A stretch of 64,000 nt of DNA, from contig OX485804.1 of the NCBI GenBank assembly GCA_950295325.1, forward strand, positions 17,794,001-17,858,000. Direction: 5' to 3'. The notes beneath the pieces are model-generated. The model saw nothing but the letters and a program-made list of their open reading frames with translations, was not told the origin of the DNA and did no database searches. Below are positions 42,170 through 55,252 of the stretch, piece after piece; within the stretch, counting starts at the first letter, position 1, and each line of letters starts with the position of its first letter. A program made the translations under genes and the position numbers. The DNA is from Polytrichum commune. Its lineage: Eukaryota > Streptophyta > Polytrichopsida > Polytrichales > Polytrichaceae.

Positions 42170-43307
42170 TAAACATCATATTTAGAGGAATTTATAGAAT
42201 ATACCTCCATGTTTCAAAGAAAACCAGAAAATTTTCTAACATGTAACCAGTTGGACTTGGAAACACTAGGATGTCGACATATTATGCCCGAAAATCTCCC
42301 CGGACACAGACAGGCACAGTAAAACAAATTCCTGAAATTTGTCGCGGTGGTAACAAACATCCAATATGGTTTGAAAGTCGACAAATTAGCGTGGGGCAAC
42401 CTTATCGCACATATGGATGTAGGTTAAAAGGAGGAGGTTGAAGGAATCTGTGATCTGTATAGAGACTCAGCTACCTGAAATCCGCAGAAGTAAATTCAGC
42501 AGGGGCGGCGCGGAGCGTCAGGAATGGTGGATCCCAAGGCTCCGATTCTTCGGAGACGCAAAGATAAGCTTGTGTGAGCTGGAGGGGCACTCAAATTAGG
42601 CAGCCTCCCATTCTTTCTCTGCATTTGGTATTAATGCGTGCGAAGCCTGGTGTGCCAAACCAACCAACTTGTCTGCTTTTCTCGACCACCACCAAGATTA
42701 GCTTCTGAGAGACCTCACATCCTTAAATAATCCTGGAGCTCACTGGGTGGATCTTGGCCTCTAACTACGCAAGCAATGCCATGGTTTTAGCATACTTTCA
42801 AGGTGTTGGAGATTCTTTTAGGTTATAGGGCTTAGGGTGTAGAGTTCGGTAGAGCTGGTGCAATCATAGTTGCTCAACTTCAAATTGTTGATTCATGACA
42901 GCGATGTGCGAAAGGGCACACAAGAAGCGAGTCTCCAAGTGATGTTTTGAGAGTGATGGCACCGAAGTTTTACGAACGTTCATGAGTGGCATAATGGCAG
43001 TCATCTGAAGAATTTGTGTCTCGAAATGATGGAATTTGCAGATTTTTCACATGAATGGCAAACACCAACTTGCAACCAAGCACCAAAAAGATTGAATTTG
43101 CTTGGTTGCAAAATGGTGGAACTCATGGAAGGCGGACATTGATTGGAGTTCGTCATGGAATTGAGGCAGCAGATAACAAAACAAGATGATTTAGATTCAT
43201 GCGAGATGGTAAATTGCAATAATAATTGATATAAATGATAATGATGATTAATGGCAGCAATGTACAGAAATTTGAGTGGATCATGTGCTCTAATATGATA
43301 TGATAGT
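42170..43307. other. 3' flank of the BPP-type gene
   Basis: Lies directly downstream of the BPP stop codon on the minus strand. No other gene is recognised. The proximal part is likely 3' UTR; a GC-richer patch near 42500-42560 is unexplained. Confidence 0.4.
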
Positions 43308-46300
43308 CTACAAAATGGTGCACCCACAACCTTTGTTGACATGCCGGGCGCTAATGTCGTCACGGGCATCGTCGTCTTCCGGGCTGTCGATGGCTTTGGC
43401 GGCGATGGCGATGGAGGCAGTGGGCGGGCTCATCAGCATCTCCTGGGGGGTCTCCTTGGACACTTGTTCGTCGTCGGCAACAAGGGACGCGGTGGACCCT
43501 GACTGCTGCTGTTGCCTCTTGTGCGACAGGCTCTCCAGAGACACCACCCTCGCGGTCGGGATCTGCTCCTGCTCCTCAGCCGACTTCTCGTCGTGAAGCT
43601 CCGCGGTCGCTAATGCCTTGCTGCTGTGAATGTTGAGATCGGATGCGTTCGCCCCAAGCTCCGACACTCGTCCGGACCCTCGGCTCAAGCTCACTCCTCG
43701 GCTCATGCTCTCCGGGGTCACGGACCCTGGGGTGGGCAGAGCGTGTGCCACGACAGCTCGCTTCTCCTCTACACAAAACAAAATTTCCACCAAGGACTTT
43801 CGTTATCCACCTCAACTCACCTCACTCGAACGTAGATGAAATACTCCCGATTTCGGAAAGCCGACACAATCAAATCAAGGATCCCCCAACCCAAAACTAG
43901 GATGTCAATGGAATTTATACAACGATTCGAGAAAGCGAGTCAATGAAATCAAGTATCACCTGAATTCTACACCAAGAATGTACATGATATTCCGAAGATT
44001 CGGGAACATGAGACAATCAAATCAAGCATCGGCTAAAACCTAAGCCTTGAATGTACATGAGATTACGACGATTCGGGAAAGCCGAGACAATGTAATTAAG
44101 TGTCACCTAAAACCCTACATTAGGATGTACATGGGATTTTGTCGATTCAGGAAGGCCAGACAATAAAATCAAGGATTCAAAACAATTAAGAGGAAGCATC
44201 ATAAGGTTATGCCATTTGAACTACCTGAAGAGATGCGTTCGGGTTTAGGTTGCCGACGTTGAGGACCAGGGGCGGGTTGCGGAACAGGGGACATGGTTTT
44301 CCAGGACCGCGTTTTGTTGAGGTGCTTGGAAAACTTTTGTTGGGGAGGTGATGGCTCTGACTTGGCCTTGCTCACCTGCTTCGAGTACATTAACCGGGAC
44401 GGCGATGGCGTGGAATCGGCAGAGGCAGATTCCAAGCCCACCTCCGTGGTGGTGATATTTTCAAGAGCACCTGCAGCCGTCTTTTTTTGGCCAAATTTGA
44501 AGGATGAGAGATACTTGGGACTATCTGAGGCCAGAGAGTTCACACTCTCCACAATCTGCTCCATTACCTGCCCCGTGTTGCCAAGGGTTTGCACGCTACG
44601 GCTCTTGCCAGACTCCCAACTGGATTCGCTGGATGACATGGACACATCAGTGACTCGGCTTTCCACGGACTTGTCACTAACCAAGCTGTTGTTGCTGCTG
44701 AGTCGGGAATCCAAGGAGTGTATCAAATTCCCAACTCCTCCAGGAGCCCCCTCTGATGTTTTCCTCGCCTCATCGTGCGCGGACACCAGCACATCGGTGA
44801 TGTCACTCGCCTCCAGCCCTTCCAGATCCAAGCTAGCCTGTGACTCCAGGAAATCCACAAAGTAATCGAAGCAGCTCTCCTGGGAAGACAGCTCCTCCGC
44901 TGAATCCCCTAACCCCAAACCTAACCTCCTCTTCCGCGCATTTTGGCTGGCACTCCTCATGAATTGGGCCAGCTTCTCATGAATAATTTTCCCTCCGCTC
45001 TGCGTAGCACCACCATTCGCAGCATGCCTTGCACTAGGGAGCTCAGCCTCCAAGGGCTCCACCGATCCGACTTCCACTGGCAACACGCGCAAGTCGATCA
45101 CATTTGGAGCCGCCATGCCTCCAGGCTTGGGTTCCCATGGCTTGGGATTGGCACTGTACAGAGGGTCATCCCAAAGGGCATTGTCATACTGACTGTGAGC
45201 AGAGCAGGTAGTGTCACAGCTTCGTGTCAAATCAATGCTGGTCGCGGAAGTTGAGGAGATTCGGCTAATGGCACTCTTGTTCAAGGAGCCTCTGGAGGCG
45301 GTGTCGCACTTCTTGTACAACGCCCCACCATAGCCAGCCTCGCCATAGCCACCAGCTTTGGAAAATCGGGCAGGCCTCTCTGCTGCTCGTGGTGATTTCA
45401 ATTTCTTACTTTCTTCTTGAACGGTGCCATTCTTCTTGAACCCCGTAGGACGCCGTTCGTGAGTATCCTCTACGATGTCAACAAATGACTCTTCGGCTCC
45501 ACTAAGGTCGAGCCCGTGCGTTTGCAGATACTCGTCATCAGGATCCTCGTCTTGCAGCAAGTCATTGAATTTCTTATCGTTCGCATCGTCAAGCTCCCTG
45601 TCCCACTCCGAGCCTGCTCCAAAGTTGGGATCTTTATTGCGCAACCCTCGAATTAGGCTGGACGCCCTCGGGGCACCGTCAATGGTGTCCTCGTCAGATT
45701 CGCCGTCACTGAGGGGGACATGGTGGTCCACATTCTTGGAATTCCCACCACTGTTGGATTTCATCATCACCCATGGCCTCTGATTGCTCCCTCCATCGGC
45801 AGCCGGGCTACTAAAATTCTGGACCCTCGAAACTGCAGTAATCATGCCTCCATCCCCCTCGCGTTTGGTCACTTCAAAGAAATCTGGCGGCTTGAGCTGT
45901 CGATGCCTCGAGGATTCAGCAGATTTTCTCTGCCTGCTCTGATGCCCACGCAAAGCTGAAGCGGGAGCTCTCCCATCAAGGGGAGAGGTCTCCTCTGGGG
46001 TTACACTTCCACTTCGACTGAAGCTCTGCGAAGACATGAGCGAATCATGGGGTTTCAAGGGGCTATGTCTCCGCACAGTCTTCTCCCTCGAATTTTGCCT
46101 CCTCCCAACCTCATGGTCCGCAGCATAGCTGATCGAAGGCCTTAATTTCTCCTCCTTTTCCCAGCCGAGAGGGCTTCTCTGTCTCTCCCTTGCTGGGTCT
46201 CCTGACACCAGGCCTGGGTCTGCACCACTCATGGTCGGACTCCCATCCTGGTAATGTGGTGATGACTCCGAATCTGACACCATCTTCTCTCCCTTGGCGA

Positions 46301-49300
46301 ACTCCCTGCTCTTCCTGCCGCTAGTTCTGCTGTGTGATCCTGGGGTAGGGCTGGGAGTCGGACTGCGAGTCACATCCGTATCTGAAGCACTCCCGACTTC
46401 GATGTGGGGCCGGTTGCTGGAGAAAGATTGTGGGTTGCTTGGCCCGGGGCTCCTTTCTTTCTCACTCTCCCACCCGCCACCACCTTCTTCCTGATCCTCA
46501 GGTTTGGACTGGATCTCTGAATCGGCTGCGGTGCTGCTGGACTTAATGTCACGGCGATTACCGATGTCAGGGCTGGAGTCCAACACCAGTGCATTGTGAA
46601 ACTTCTTGTAGATCCCGCAGTCGTGCTTCTTACAGAGATTTCGGCAGCTGTCCTCCATTCCGCAGCACCAGCTTCCACCCACATCCTCCATGTCTCCCAG
46701 ACCTTGGTAGATCTTCACGTGCCCTTGGCCCGCGGCAATCGAAGCTGTGAGCCCTGATGGGTAGCCAGAAGCCACCGGTTGCTTCACGCCCTCTTCAGGG
46801 CTCTTTGCGTGAACCGAGTCAGTTTGAGAAGCCTGCTGCATTCGGAGCGCGGTCTCCATCCCCCGCTGTGCAACACGGACATCCTCCCTCTTCAGCTCGA
46901 ATCCCATTTGTTGCCTTTTCACTGGACTCTTGAGCTCCCCGCTGGATCCGTGTGGCGGCATGCTTTCCCTCCTGCTCTGTGCGCCCGTTTCCCAGCTGGT
47001 GCTCTTCAGGGACCCAGGCGCAATGCCGCTGCTCATCTCAGATCCCGAAGGGCTGCTGGGTGTGTGGGGCTCACCGTCCATCTGATGAAGCTTACGGTGT
47101 AAGCTCATGCTGGGTATGGCGTTGTAGAAGGATGGGATGGAGCTGTTTGTCATGAAAGGCTTAAATCCACCACTGGAATTCAAAGAACTCTGTTGGGTGT
47201 TGTTAAACCCCTACACACACACACACACACACACAATTGGGACATCATAAGTTGACAAGTCTAGCTTCGAATGAATTAGCTGCAATATAGTCGAACATGA
47301 AGGATTCCAACAAACAGATCGGAAAGTTCCAACAATGGACTCTGAGAACGGAATCATTTCCAACGGAGCGTATATACACATAAAAAAACATGATACAGAC
47401 TCCATAAGTCGACATTAACTTCGGATCAATCGGATCCCACACATTTGGACCTACATTGATCATTGATCGGTTATAGGGTAATCAAGCATGGAAGGAATAC
47501 AACAAAACAAAATGCAGGGTGAAAATGGAGTCACTTACCACGGAGCGTGAAGCTGTGGAGTCCGTGGATCTCCGCAACACCGAATTCCCAAATGCAGGGT
47601 CTTGCTGCAGTGTAGTTTTCCTCGCCAGGCTCGCGCGACCACTAGTATGCTGCATATCTCGGCTGCCAGTCGACAGACGGCGCCCATTCATATCATATTC
47701 TGGGACAGTCACCTTCCGTGACTGACCATGACCATGGTGACTGTCCAACGAAGCTCGCCTGCTCGGGATGGGCTGATTGACGAATGAAGAAGCACCGGAT
47801 CTGTCGAAATTCTGGCCTCCTCGATCCTGGCTTTTGGTGAGAGACATGGGGCCTCGATCCTGGCTTTTGGAGAGATAGTTGGTGCCTCGATCTTGGCTTC
47901 TGTTGAGGTGCATTGCACCCCTGTCCTGACTCTTGGACATGTAGTTCTGGAAATCACTCGGTGACGTGCTGTGACGCCGCAGTTGCTGGGCGCCTGGCAG
48001 GCCATCCGTGGATCGACTCAGGGAGCCCGGACCACCAAAGGTGCGGCTGGCCGAGGTGGTTCGCAGGTTCGCAGGGGTTTCAGATAGAAAATCATAAGCA
48101 AGGATAGGCTTCGAGGGGCCTTTTGGAGGGCTGGCTTTCCTACCAGGTGGGCTAGGAATCCTCGTCACAGGTGGACTTGGCCCTCTTGCGGGTGACTTGC
48201 TTCCTCTGCCAGGCGAACTGCCTCGACTCACAACGTTACTTCTCGCTGGCGAGCTTCCCCTGCTGGTGTTGATGCTCGCACTAGTCGTGGGGGACGTCCC
48301 CCGTGTCGCAGACTGCTTGGATCCCCTGGGCGTCGAAGGCGAGGCTCTACTCGCAGTGGCTATGAGGCGATTGGCAGCAGGGCTTGAGCGCCTTCCAGTG
48401 GATGCAGCAGCTGGTGTATTCGAGGAGGATGTGGCTGAGGACCTTGTGGACGAAGAGTACGAAGAAGAAGCCACCTTGGGGGTGGTTGATGATGTTGCTG
48501 CATTCCTGGATGTGGCAAGTGAGCCACCCCTGCTGGTGGAGGTTGACCTTGCTGGCGGAGTGGATGGCCGGTTTAATGTGCCTGTGGATTGGCGATGCGA
48601 GCTCGAGGCCGACGATCTGGGCGTTGAAGATTTGAATGCAGGCTCATAAGATGACACAGTGGGGGTAGATGGCCTGGAGTTGTGTGGGGAGCTTCGTCGG
48701 TTGTAGCTGTTAACACCGATTCCTGAAGTCATTGGAGATTTACCGGCTATAGGCCGCGGGCTCTTGCTGGCACTCGACGTTGACCTCTGTGGGCTCTTAC
48801 TGGATCTCGTAGGACTTGGATTCCTTCTCGAGTTTGATATTGCGACTGCCTCCGCCCGACTTGGACCAGGATTCTATATCAAGTCGACAGACACGAAAGT
48901 CATGTTACGTAAGGACCGGCTGTTTAACTTTGTGGAAGTTACACAACGTGGCGAAGGAGGTTCCACATTCAAGTTCGACATCGGACACTTGGAAAGTCAC
49001 TTACCCTGGAGGTTTTGATCGCAGACAGCGTCCGGTTCAACAGAACTGTGCTCGGACCAAGCTCCGGTGATAGTGGCGTGTCCGGAGGTGTCATCAGCCT
49101 ACACATTGGCAAAGGATTAGTAATCACAATGCCTTGATCAAGTGCACTCCACATTTCCTCCTGATGGAAACAAGCAGTTTATTCCTATAAATACATGTGA
49201 CATTGAGTTTCCGACCACCAAGCTGATTCTGCAATACAAAGTTGACATAAAACAACAGCTCTTCAATGCGCTCTGAGAGTTCAAATTCTAACGCAGTGGA

Positions 49301-50111
49301 TGCCCTTCCTCAGAGAACCAAAGTGTGGAGGCATATCCGCAAAACGCAAGTCTAATGCACTTGAGAATGAATCCGAGTACCAATCGAAGTCATTCTTGTC
49401 GATATCAGCATTCAGCAAGTCGTGTCCTATGCCTCTTCGTGAGGTGACTCGGTATCCTGACAGCACAGCCGTCTCCATTTCTGCAACAACACCCAAAAAG
49501 CCAGAAAGCAACAGTTCCCAATCTCAGCTCCTTTCGGTAGCAGCAGCAGCGCGAGCCAGCCTAGCTTTATGAAACGAACATGTGGTTTATCCAACGAATA
49601 CCTCGAACCTCAATTTGGCATATTGAAACACCACTCGTTTGCCCAATTTCACCTTCTGATTCTACAAGAGGACGGCACATCCTGACAGTCTAGCCTCCTA
49701 ACTAATAAGAAAGTCTAGGATTCGTCGGTGAGCAAGTGGTCTGATTCGAAACAGGCGCGGCAGGCAAGTTTCCTTCCTTCGTCATTCTATACCACAAGAC
49801 ACTCCTTAGATGCGATTGTAGCATGTCTCCTTGGGTGCGCAGTCATCATCCTAGGGCAGGAATACCCACACAACCTAACCTTGCATTGATCACGGATTCC
49901 TAGCCGCACTTCTCTTCTGCCTCAGGTTAGTGCATGAGGAAAGGAGAGCTAGAGAGAGAGAGAGAGAGAGAGAGAGAAGCATACCGAGAGGAGAATCCAG
50001 ATCCTCGCGCATGGACAGATCCTCGAACAAAGCCAGATCCTCCTTATCTTTCCTGAAACTACCTATACTGCGACCACGCCGGTGCGTCCCTGTGGCAGTG
50101 TCCCACGTCAT
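43308..50111 (-). CDS. Basic proline-rich (BPP-type) microtubule-associated family gene, six exons
   Basis: Exons (plus coordinates) are 50111-49985, 49480-49381, 49098-49005, 48873-47539, 47210-44225 and 43768-43308. They total 5,103 nt and encode 1,700 residues in a consistent frame. The N-terminus carries the family signature: RRGRSIGSFRKDKEDLALFE, REDLDSPLG, GHDLLNADIDKNDFDWLM and TPPDTPLSPELG, each split at conserved introns. A Ser/Pro/Arg-rich basic region then covers exon 4. Arabidopsis members (BPP1 and relatives) bind microtubules and affect cell shape, and a similar role is the natural inference. Exon 5 adds about 1,000 mostly disordered residues with a Cys-rich patch (WCCGMEDSCRNLCKKHDCG). 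The protein ends in CTIL, a CaaX-like box. It is longer than the angiosperm relatives I know (roughly 600-1150 residues). The start is ATG 50111; an in-frame TTG lies just upstream. Confidence 0.85.
44225..47210 (-). CDS. BPP-type gene, exon 5 (2,986 nt)
   Basis: Begins after TGTGTAG at 47211-47213 with GFNNTQQSSLNSSGGFKPFM and ends at a donor (CTTCAG before GTAGTT), phase 1. The product is Ser-rich and low in complexity, with short conserved-looking islands (DIVEDTHERRPTGFKKNGTV; ESCFDYFVDFLESQASLDLE; VMEQIVESVNSLASDSPKYL). The acceptor polypyrimidine tract is a (TG)n microsatellite. Confidence 0.8.
47539..48873 (-). CDS. BPP-type gene, exon 4 (1,335 nt)
   Basis: Runs from NPGPSRAEAVAISNSRRNPS to a donor (TCCGTG before GTAAGT), phase 0 at both ends. 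Highly basic, with Ser/Pro/Arg repeats typical of the microtubule-binding region of the family (RPSTPPARSTSTSRGG; ARGPSPPVTRIPSPPGRKAS). It contains four SQDRG repeats spaced 11 residues apart. Confidence 0.85.
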
Positions 50112-51000
50112 CTTGACCCCCAATGTAGTGTAGTGTGTGCACTCAGGGCTGTAATTGAGATTTCACAATCCTCTCCTCATTGCCTCCATTGTCAGTCTGC
50201 TCTCCGGCACTTGCCTACAACCCCAAAACCTGCCTAGTCCCTGGCAATGCTGTCCCTTGAGATGATGGGACATAAGATCTCGCACTATTCCCTTGATATG
50301 GCACCTAAGATTCCGATCGATCCCGTATCGGCCTCCTCTATTCCGAAGTCTTCTGGATCAAGTCCACCTTCACGCTCACCCTATCGCTACTGCTGTAACC
50401 TGCGTGAATTCCCTATGTGTACCCTGCGCCATTCCCATCCGCATCCTCATCACCGTCGCCATCCGCAAGCCTAAGTCACCATGAGTACTACCACCACCGC
50501 TACGACGACGACCTGGCTCCTGCTGCAACAGCAGCCGCATTAGCATTACCGCCACTCGGCTTCCCCGCGCATCACCCATCTTTCTCCCACCCACACGCTC
50601 CTCATCCGCCCGCGCGCACTCCGAGCTTGCCAAACCCAACAACAACCTCCACTGATCTGCCGATCTCTCTTCTCTCTCTCAATCTCAATCTCACTGATCT
50701 CTCTCACCGGTCTGTCTGCCTCCTGTCTGTCTCTCTCTGCCTGCGCAGACTAGCGCGAGTGGATGCGCGAGGTGGCGGGTATGTCGGACCCCAGCTCCTA
50801 TTCTCACTCTCTCTCTTCGATCTCAAACACAAGAGCGCGCCCGCGAGAAGCCGGCGTGCCCCGCTCGTTGGTCACGTCTTAGCCTACGATCCTCATCCAA
50901 ATGCCGACCAACCTCTCAACCTCGCCCCAAAGGACCTACGATTGACATCCAAATGTGCGTGTTTTGGGGGATGAATCGTCGAAACCGACGCTCCGTCCAT
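50112..51000 (-). promoter_or_regulatory. 5' flank / 5' UTR region of the BPP-type gene
   Basis: GC-richer than the surroundings. On the minus strand it is GA-rich (GAGAGA tracts about 50668-50740), a common feature of plant 5' UTRs and core promoters. Open frames here (for example 50417-50974 on plus) are low-complexity His/Pro/Ser/Leu and not convincing. I cannot place a TATA box or start site. Confidence 0.4.
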
Positions 51001-51281
51001 GCTTTCCATCCATTCGGGGTGGCCCACATGCACCTTCCCCAACAAGCGCTTCTTGCGCGAGGAACAACAAGGCAGTAGCAGCAGCGTTAATGTAAATCGA
51101 TACCCAAGTAAAAGGAATCTAGTGTAGTAAAAGCAACCTATTTAGTGTAGCCCACACTATTCACCACGACCAGCAGTAAGTCATTTGTATTACAATCACT
51201 GGGCTGCGTTGCAAGTAAGTTCAGAGAGGTTATAACATCACACTTGGCGCTACATGATCACAACTCACCAAGACCACTCTA

Positions 51282-51455
51282 AGAGCCACTTCACACATGA
51301 GACTGAGAGCCCGTGACCATTACACTTCAAGCTCTCTCATTGGTGGAAAAGGCAGAGCCAGTCCAAGATCCCTTCACACTACGCTTGAGGGACCAACGGA
51401 ATACGTGAATGCAAGATGGATGTAAAGTCTACATGGCTTCCTACTGACAACAAAT
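51282..51455. repeat. Dispersed repeat, copy 2
   Basis: Partner of 36595-36800. It is followed by more sequence of the same kind, with GGTCACATATGACTCC and AGGGTCGGTGACCGCACTAC blocks. Confidence 0.55.
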
Positions 51456-54400
51456 GGAACATGTTTCATGGTCACTTGGACTACTCTCAAAAACCACCTC
51501 TTGGAGGTAGGCCTAACACAAAATCGGGAGACCATGGCGTTCCGAACGCTCACAACCGTGGTTTTATTCTATTTTATCATGCGTGAGGACCCGCATGAAT
51601 AGAAATTCATTGAAATAGCATTTGGTTGAAGGCACGGTCACATATGACTCCACACTACACTTGAGGGTCGGTGACCGCACTACATGAGTTTGGAGGTGTG
51701 TTGGGACGGCCTCTGGACGCTTTCTTTTGGGCTCTCACAATTTCATGGTCACGGCTCTTGGCTCGTGTGTGAAGTGGCCCTAAACTAACATGGCACACCA
51801 CGCTAAATCAGATGTTTACTGTATTGTATATTAGTTACTGAGCTAAACATGGGCACCGGTGCTTTGCCGACCTTGTTTTCCTCTCGGCCCGGCTGATCTC
51901 CTGATCCCAACTCGCCACTTTCATAACGGCTTTTTCCCTGCCAAGGGTTGCGCATGCATCCCTCCACCCGGGGGTTTTCCTCGGAGCGCAGTGACTCCAT
52001 CACTTCCTACCGGCAGATTAGATAGGCCTTACTGACACCATTCAAGCCCCACCTCCCTCTTTTCTGCGCTGCCTTGCCCTTCCCATCGCCGCTTTCAATG
52101 TCCAATTTCACATCCCCCGGCTGACACTGATCGAGAGAGAGAAAGAGAGCAGGACACGGATTGAATTTGTACCAGTCGTGGTAAGTGGAGATGAATTTCT
52201 GGACTGAGATGATGACAGGCGACGATCAAATTATGAGGATTCTGGAAGTTCTAGCTCAGGGAGCAGAGGGCACTATGATCGCCTACGAGCGGAGCATACC
52301 TCTCAATCATCCACCATTACAGGCCCTGAAATAGTAGAAAGCAGAACAGAGGTTAGTGTTTTTAGTTGATTTGACATTGCAATTTGTTCCAGAAACCTCA
52401 AATTAGTCCGCTCGAAGTTAGCTGGGATGAATCAACCACAAACGTACAGGAAGTCAAGTTCTTTTTTAATGTTGGACGGATAGGAGATACGCTTGTATGA
52501 GACAAAAACTTTCTTAGACGTTCTACAACAGGTCTAATAAGGGGACCAATGTACAATCTGTCTACATAATTTCTACGAACCATAACAAAGTCTAAAGAGC
52601 GTATTTCCAGAAAGTTATGAGTTTTAAATTTCGTTTAGTACGCAAGCTTATGTCCAGGATAAAGTAAACACATAGTCTACTAGTCATATTGTGACATTGA
52701 TTGATCAAGAATAGTGCGGTGCCTATGTGAACTCATCCAAGCGGAAGGTGAAAACTTAATCAACTTTCTATACCCTAGAATTTTGTTTGCTTCGAAATTT
52801 ATGGGTGATCGATCAATCGGCCGTTGAAGCATTTCTAATACACCTAAATCTCATGGGACACATGTGATCCATAGTGCTTACTTGAATGATGTGTTGGTAG
52901 ATTATGATGGAAAACATCAAATGTATATGTTTTTTTGGATTATTTATACAATTAAATGTTAAGTAATTCGTTTATAATCCGAATAATTGAAATATTTATT
53001 AACTTTGCACCTTCTATCAGAGGATCCTACCATACAATCCTATTGGAAGATCCTATAATAAAAATCAACATGTTGTAATTATGGACTTGGACTTATTCCA
53101 GTTTTACTTAAATATCAGCTACTTTGGAGAAGACCCAATATTTTGAGCCCAACTTATTCCCATCATGACTATACAATTGGTGCAATCCACACTAAATTTT
53201 TCCACATTAATTTTTCCACCCACAAATTTAATAGGAGTCTTTGGTGTACATGACTAAACCTAAGCGCAAATTTGGGGCATGATCACGTGCTTCATTAGTA
53301 TTGCTAGGCTACTTTGGGTTTATAAGCAACTAGACACTTGGTTACTTTAATTATGGTCTTGGCCTCCGGCTTTATCATAGATTATAGGCTCACTATATAG
53401 GGATATATGCATGCATAGTTGTTAGTGTTTGGGGAGGATTTTGAGCATAATCGGTCATGATTCTAGTGTTTCCAAGACCAACCAGTTACATGTTGACATT
53501 TTTCATAGTTTCTTTACTAAATTGAGGAATATCTTAGAAGTTCTTCTAAATGGATCAAATCAAGGTAAAGTCATTATTTTATCTCTTAAATTGGAACTAC
53601 TACCCTTGAGCTTCTTGTCTTCAATTTCTCATTTTTGTATGAAATTTTAACATCATCAAGTGCTTCATTCTAGTCCACACGTGACTTAAATTAGCAATGC
53701 TAGCAAGTTCCCTTTCATCATTTAAACAAATATATATTTCTAATAAGATTGAAATCTACATAGTGTTTTGCTTGAGGGCAAAATAAGAGTAGGATTCAAT
53801 TTCTCAAAAAGGTTCACTTATGCATAAACATACACATACGGAGTCCATTGCACAAGCGTTGTGTCCAAAAATCATCAAATTTGTATACTTCTTCATGATT
53901 CATCTTCATAAAGCTCATGTTGAATGCCCTAGTTGCTCAAATGCCTCCCTCCTACATCCAAAGCTTCCATATATTCAATTAAATTCAAAATCAAGATCAT
54001 CTAGTTGCCTACCCACTAGAGTACCTAACCGTCTACAAAGTTTTGTAGATCCATAATTGTATCATTCTCCCCACTGCCACATCATACCATAAGCTTTGCA
54101 TATGTGTGCAACTTTAGGATACAATCCGTGTCCCATGTATGAAATCATTACTTTCAACATCACAATGCTTCACTTCATGTTATTCCATAATGTCACATGC
54201 TATAATAATTCCCTATTATCATGCATCTACGTTAACACTACATAACTTTGTAATATTACGTGCACTTTGGTTGCCACATGTGTGATACTACGGAGTTTAG
54301 AGTGTAATACAATTGATTGTGTTTTCACCTTAGGTAATAATAATTGGGGGGGGGGACAACTCAAAGAGGTGGGTCCCTAGTCTTGGCCTCAAGATAGTGC
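51456..54400. other. Non-genic region
   Basis: No recognised gene. A GA microsatellite-like stretch is at about 52133-52150. The open frames are short and show no splice support. Confidence 0.5.
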
Positions 54401-55107
54401 CATTGCTACAATGATTATCCCAATTAGTGTGTATTGCTATTTGGAGGAGTTACGCAATGCTACAACTCTCTAATGAGAATTGAGTGTTTTACCAAACACT
54501 TCGCGTATCGATGATCGATGCACATATGCATTGTGCAAAGAACAATGAATACAAAGAGGACAAGAACACATGCACTCATTCAAAGAGAAATTTTCCCTTT
54601 CCCCAAGTTTGACAGTGTCATAACTTTTACATTGATTTTGAACTGTGATTATAAAACTTCAAACGATTTCAATCCAATCCGATGGCCAAAATTATTTCTG
54701 GAGATGGGAGTGGGGGTTTTATTGTACCAGCGGTGATTCTGTGCAGCGGGTACTACAATTACCAAAGTGGCAGAAGAAAGTTACGTATGCAAGCCCATGA
54801 ATGTGGGATTTAATGTGACGTGGGTCCCACCGCTTGTGTGGAGTGGGACCCACTTCCTCATACTTCCAATCCGAGTCCGCCACATTGACACCGATAGGGG
54901 CGCCCGGTGTGTGGGGAGTTATTATAGAAAGGCCGACTATTGAAAGAGTGGAGCTCCCCTTATTTTACTCCTTGTCCCTTATTTATCTTACCTTGGGGCC
55001 GAATTAAGAGCCCCCACTCCCCCCTCCCAAATCCATGCATTTTTTCCTCTAAGTAAGATGCAATTATAACTCGCATCCTAGTATCACTAGATAGATAGAT
55101 AGAAGAG

Positions 55108-55252
55108 ATAGATAGAAACTCCGGTCCCTTTTTAGCAAGGGGCCGGCGTGAATAAAGTGTCCGTTCGTAATGCCAATGACCCGATGCCCACCGGACAAGG
55201 GGACATTGGGGCAATACTACTCTCCCCTTTTGAGGATGGGCACCATAGTGAC
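55108..55252 (-). mobile_element. SINE-like element, copy A
   Basis: On the minus strand it is collinear with copy B (61913-62072): a CTC-AAAGGG-GAG-AGTAG 5' part, a TTACGAACGGACACTT block resembling a polymerase III B box, a 3' stem-loop (CCGGCCCCTTGC / AAAGGGACCGG), and a pyrimidine/T-rich end with (TCTA)n. No clean target duplication was found. Confidence 0.5.
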
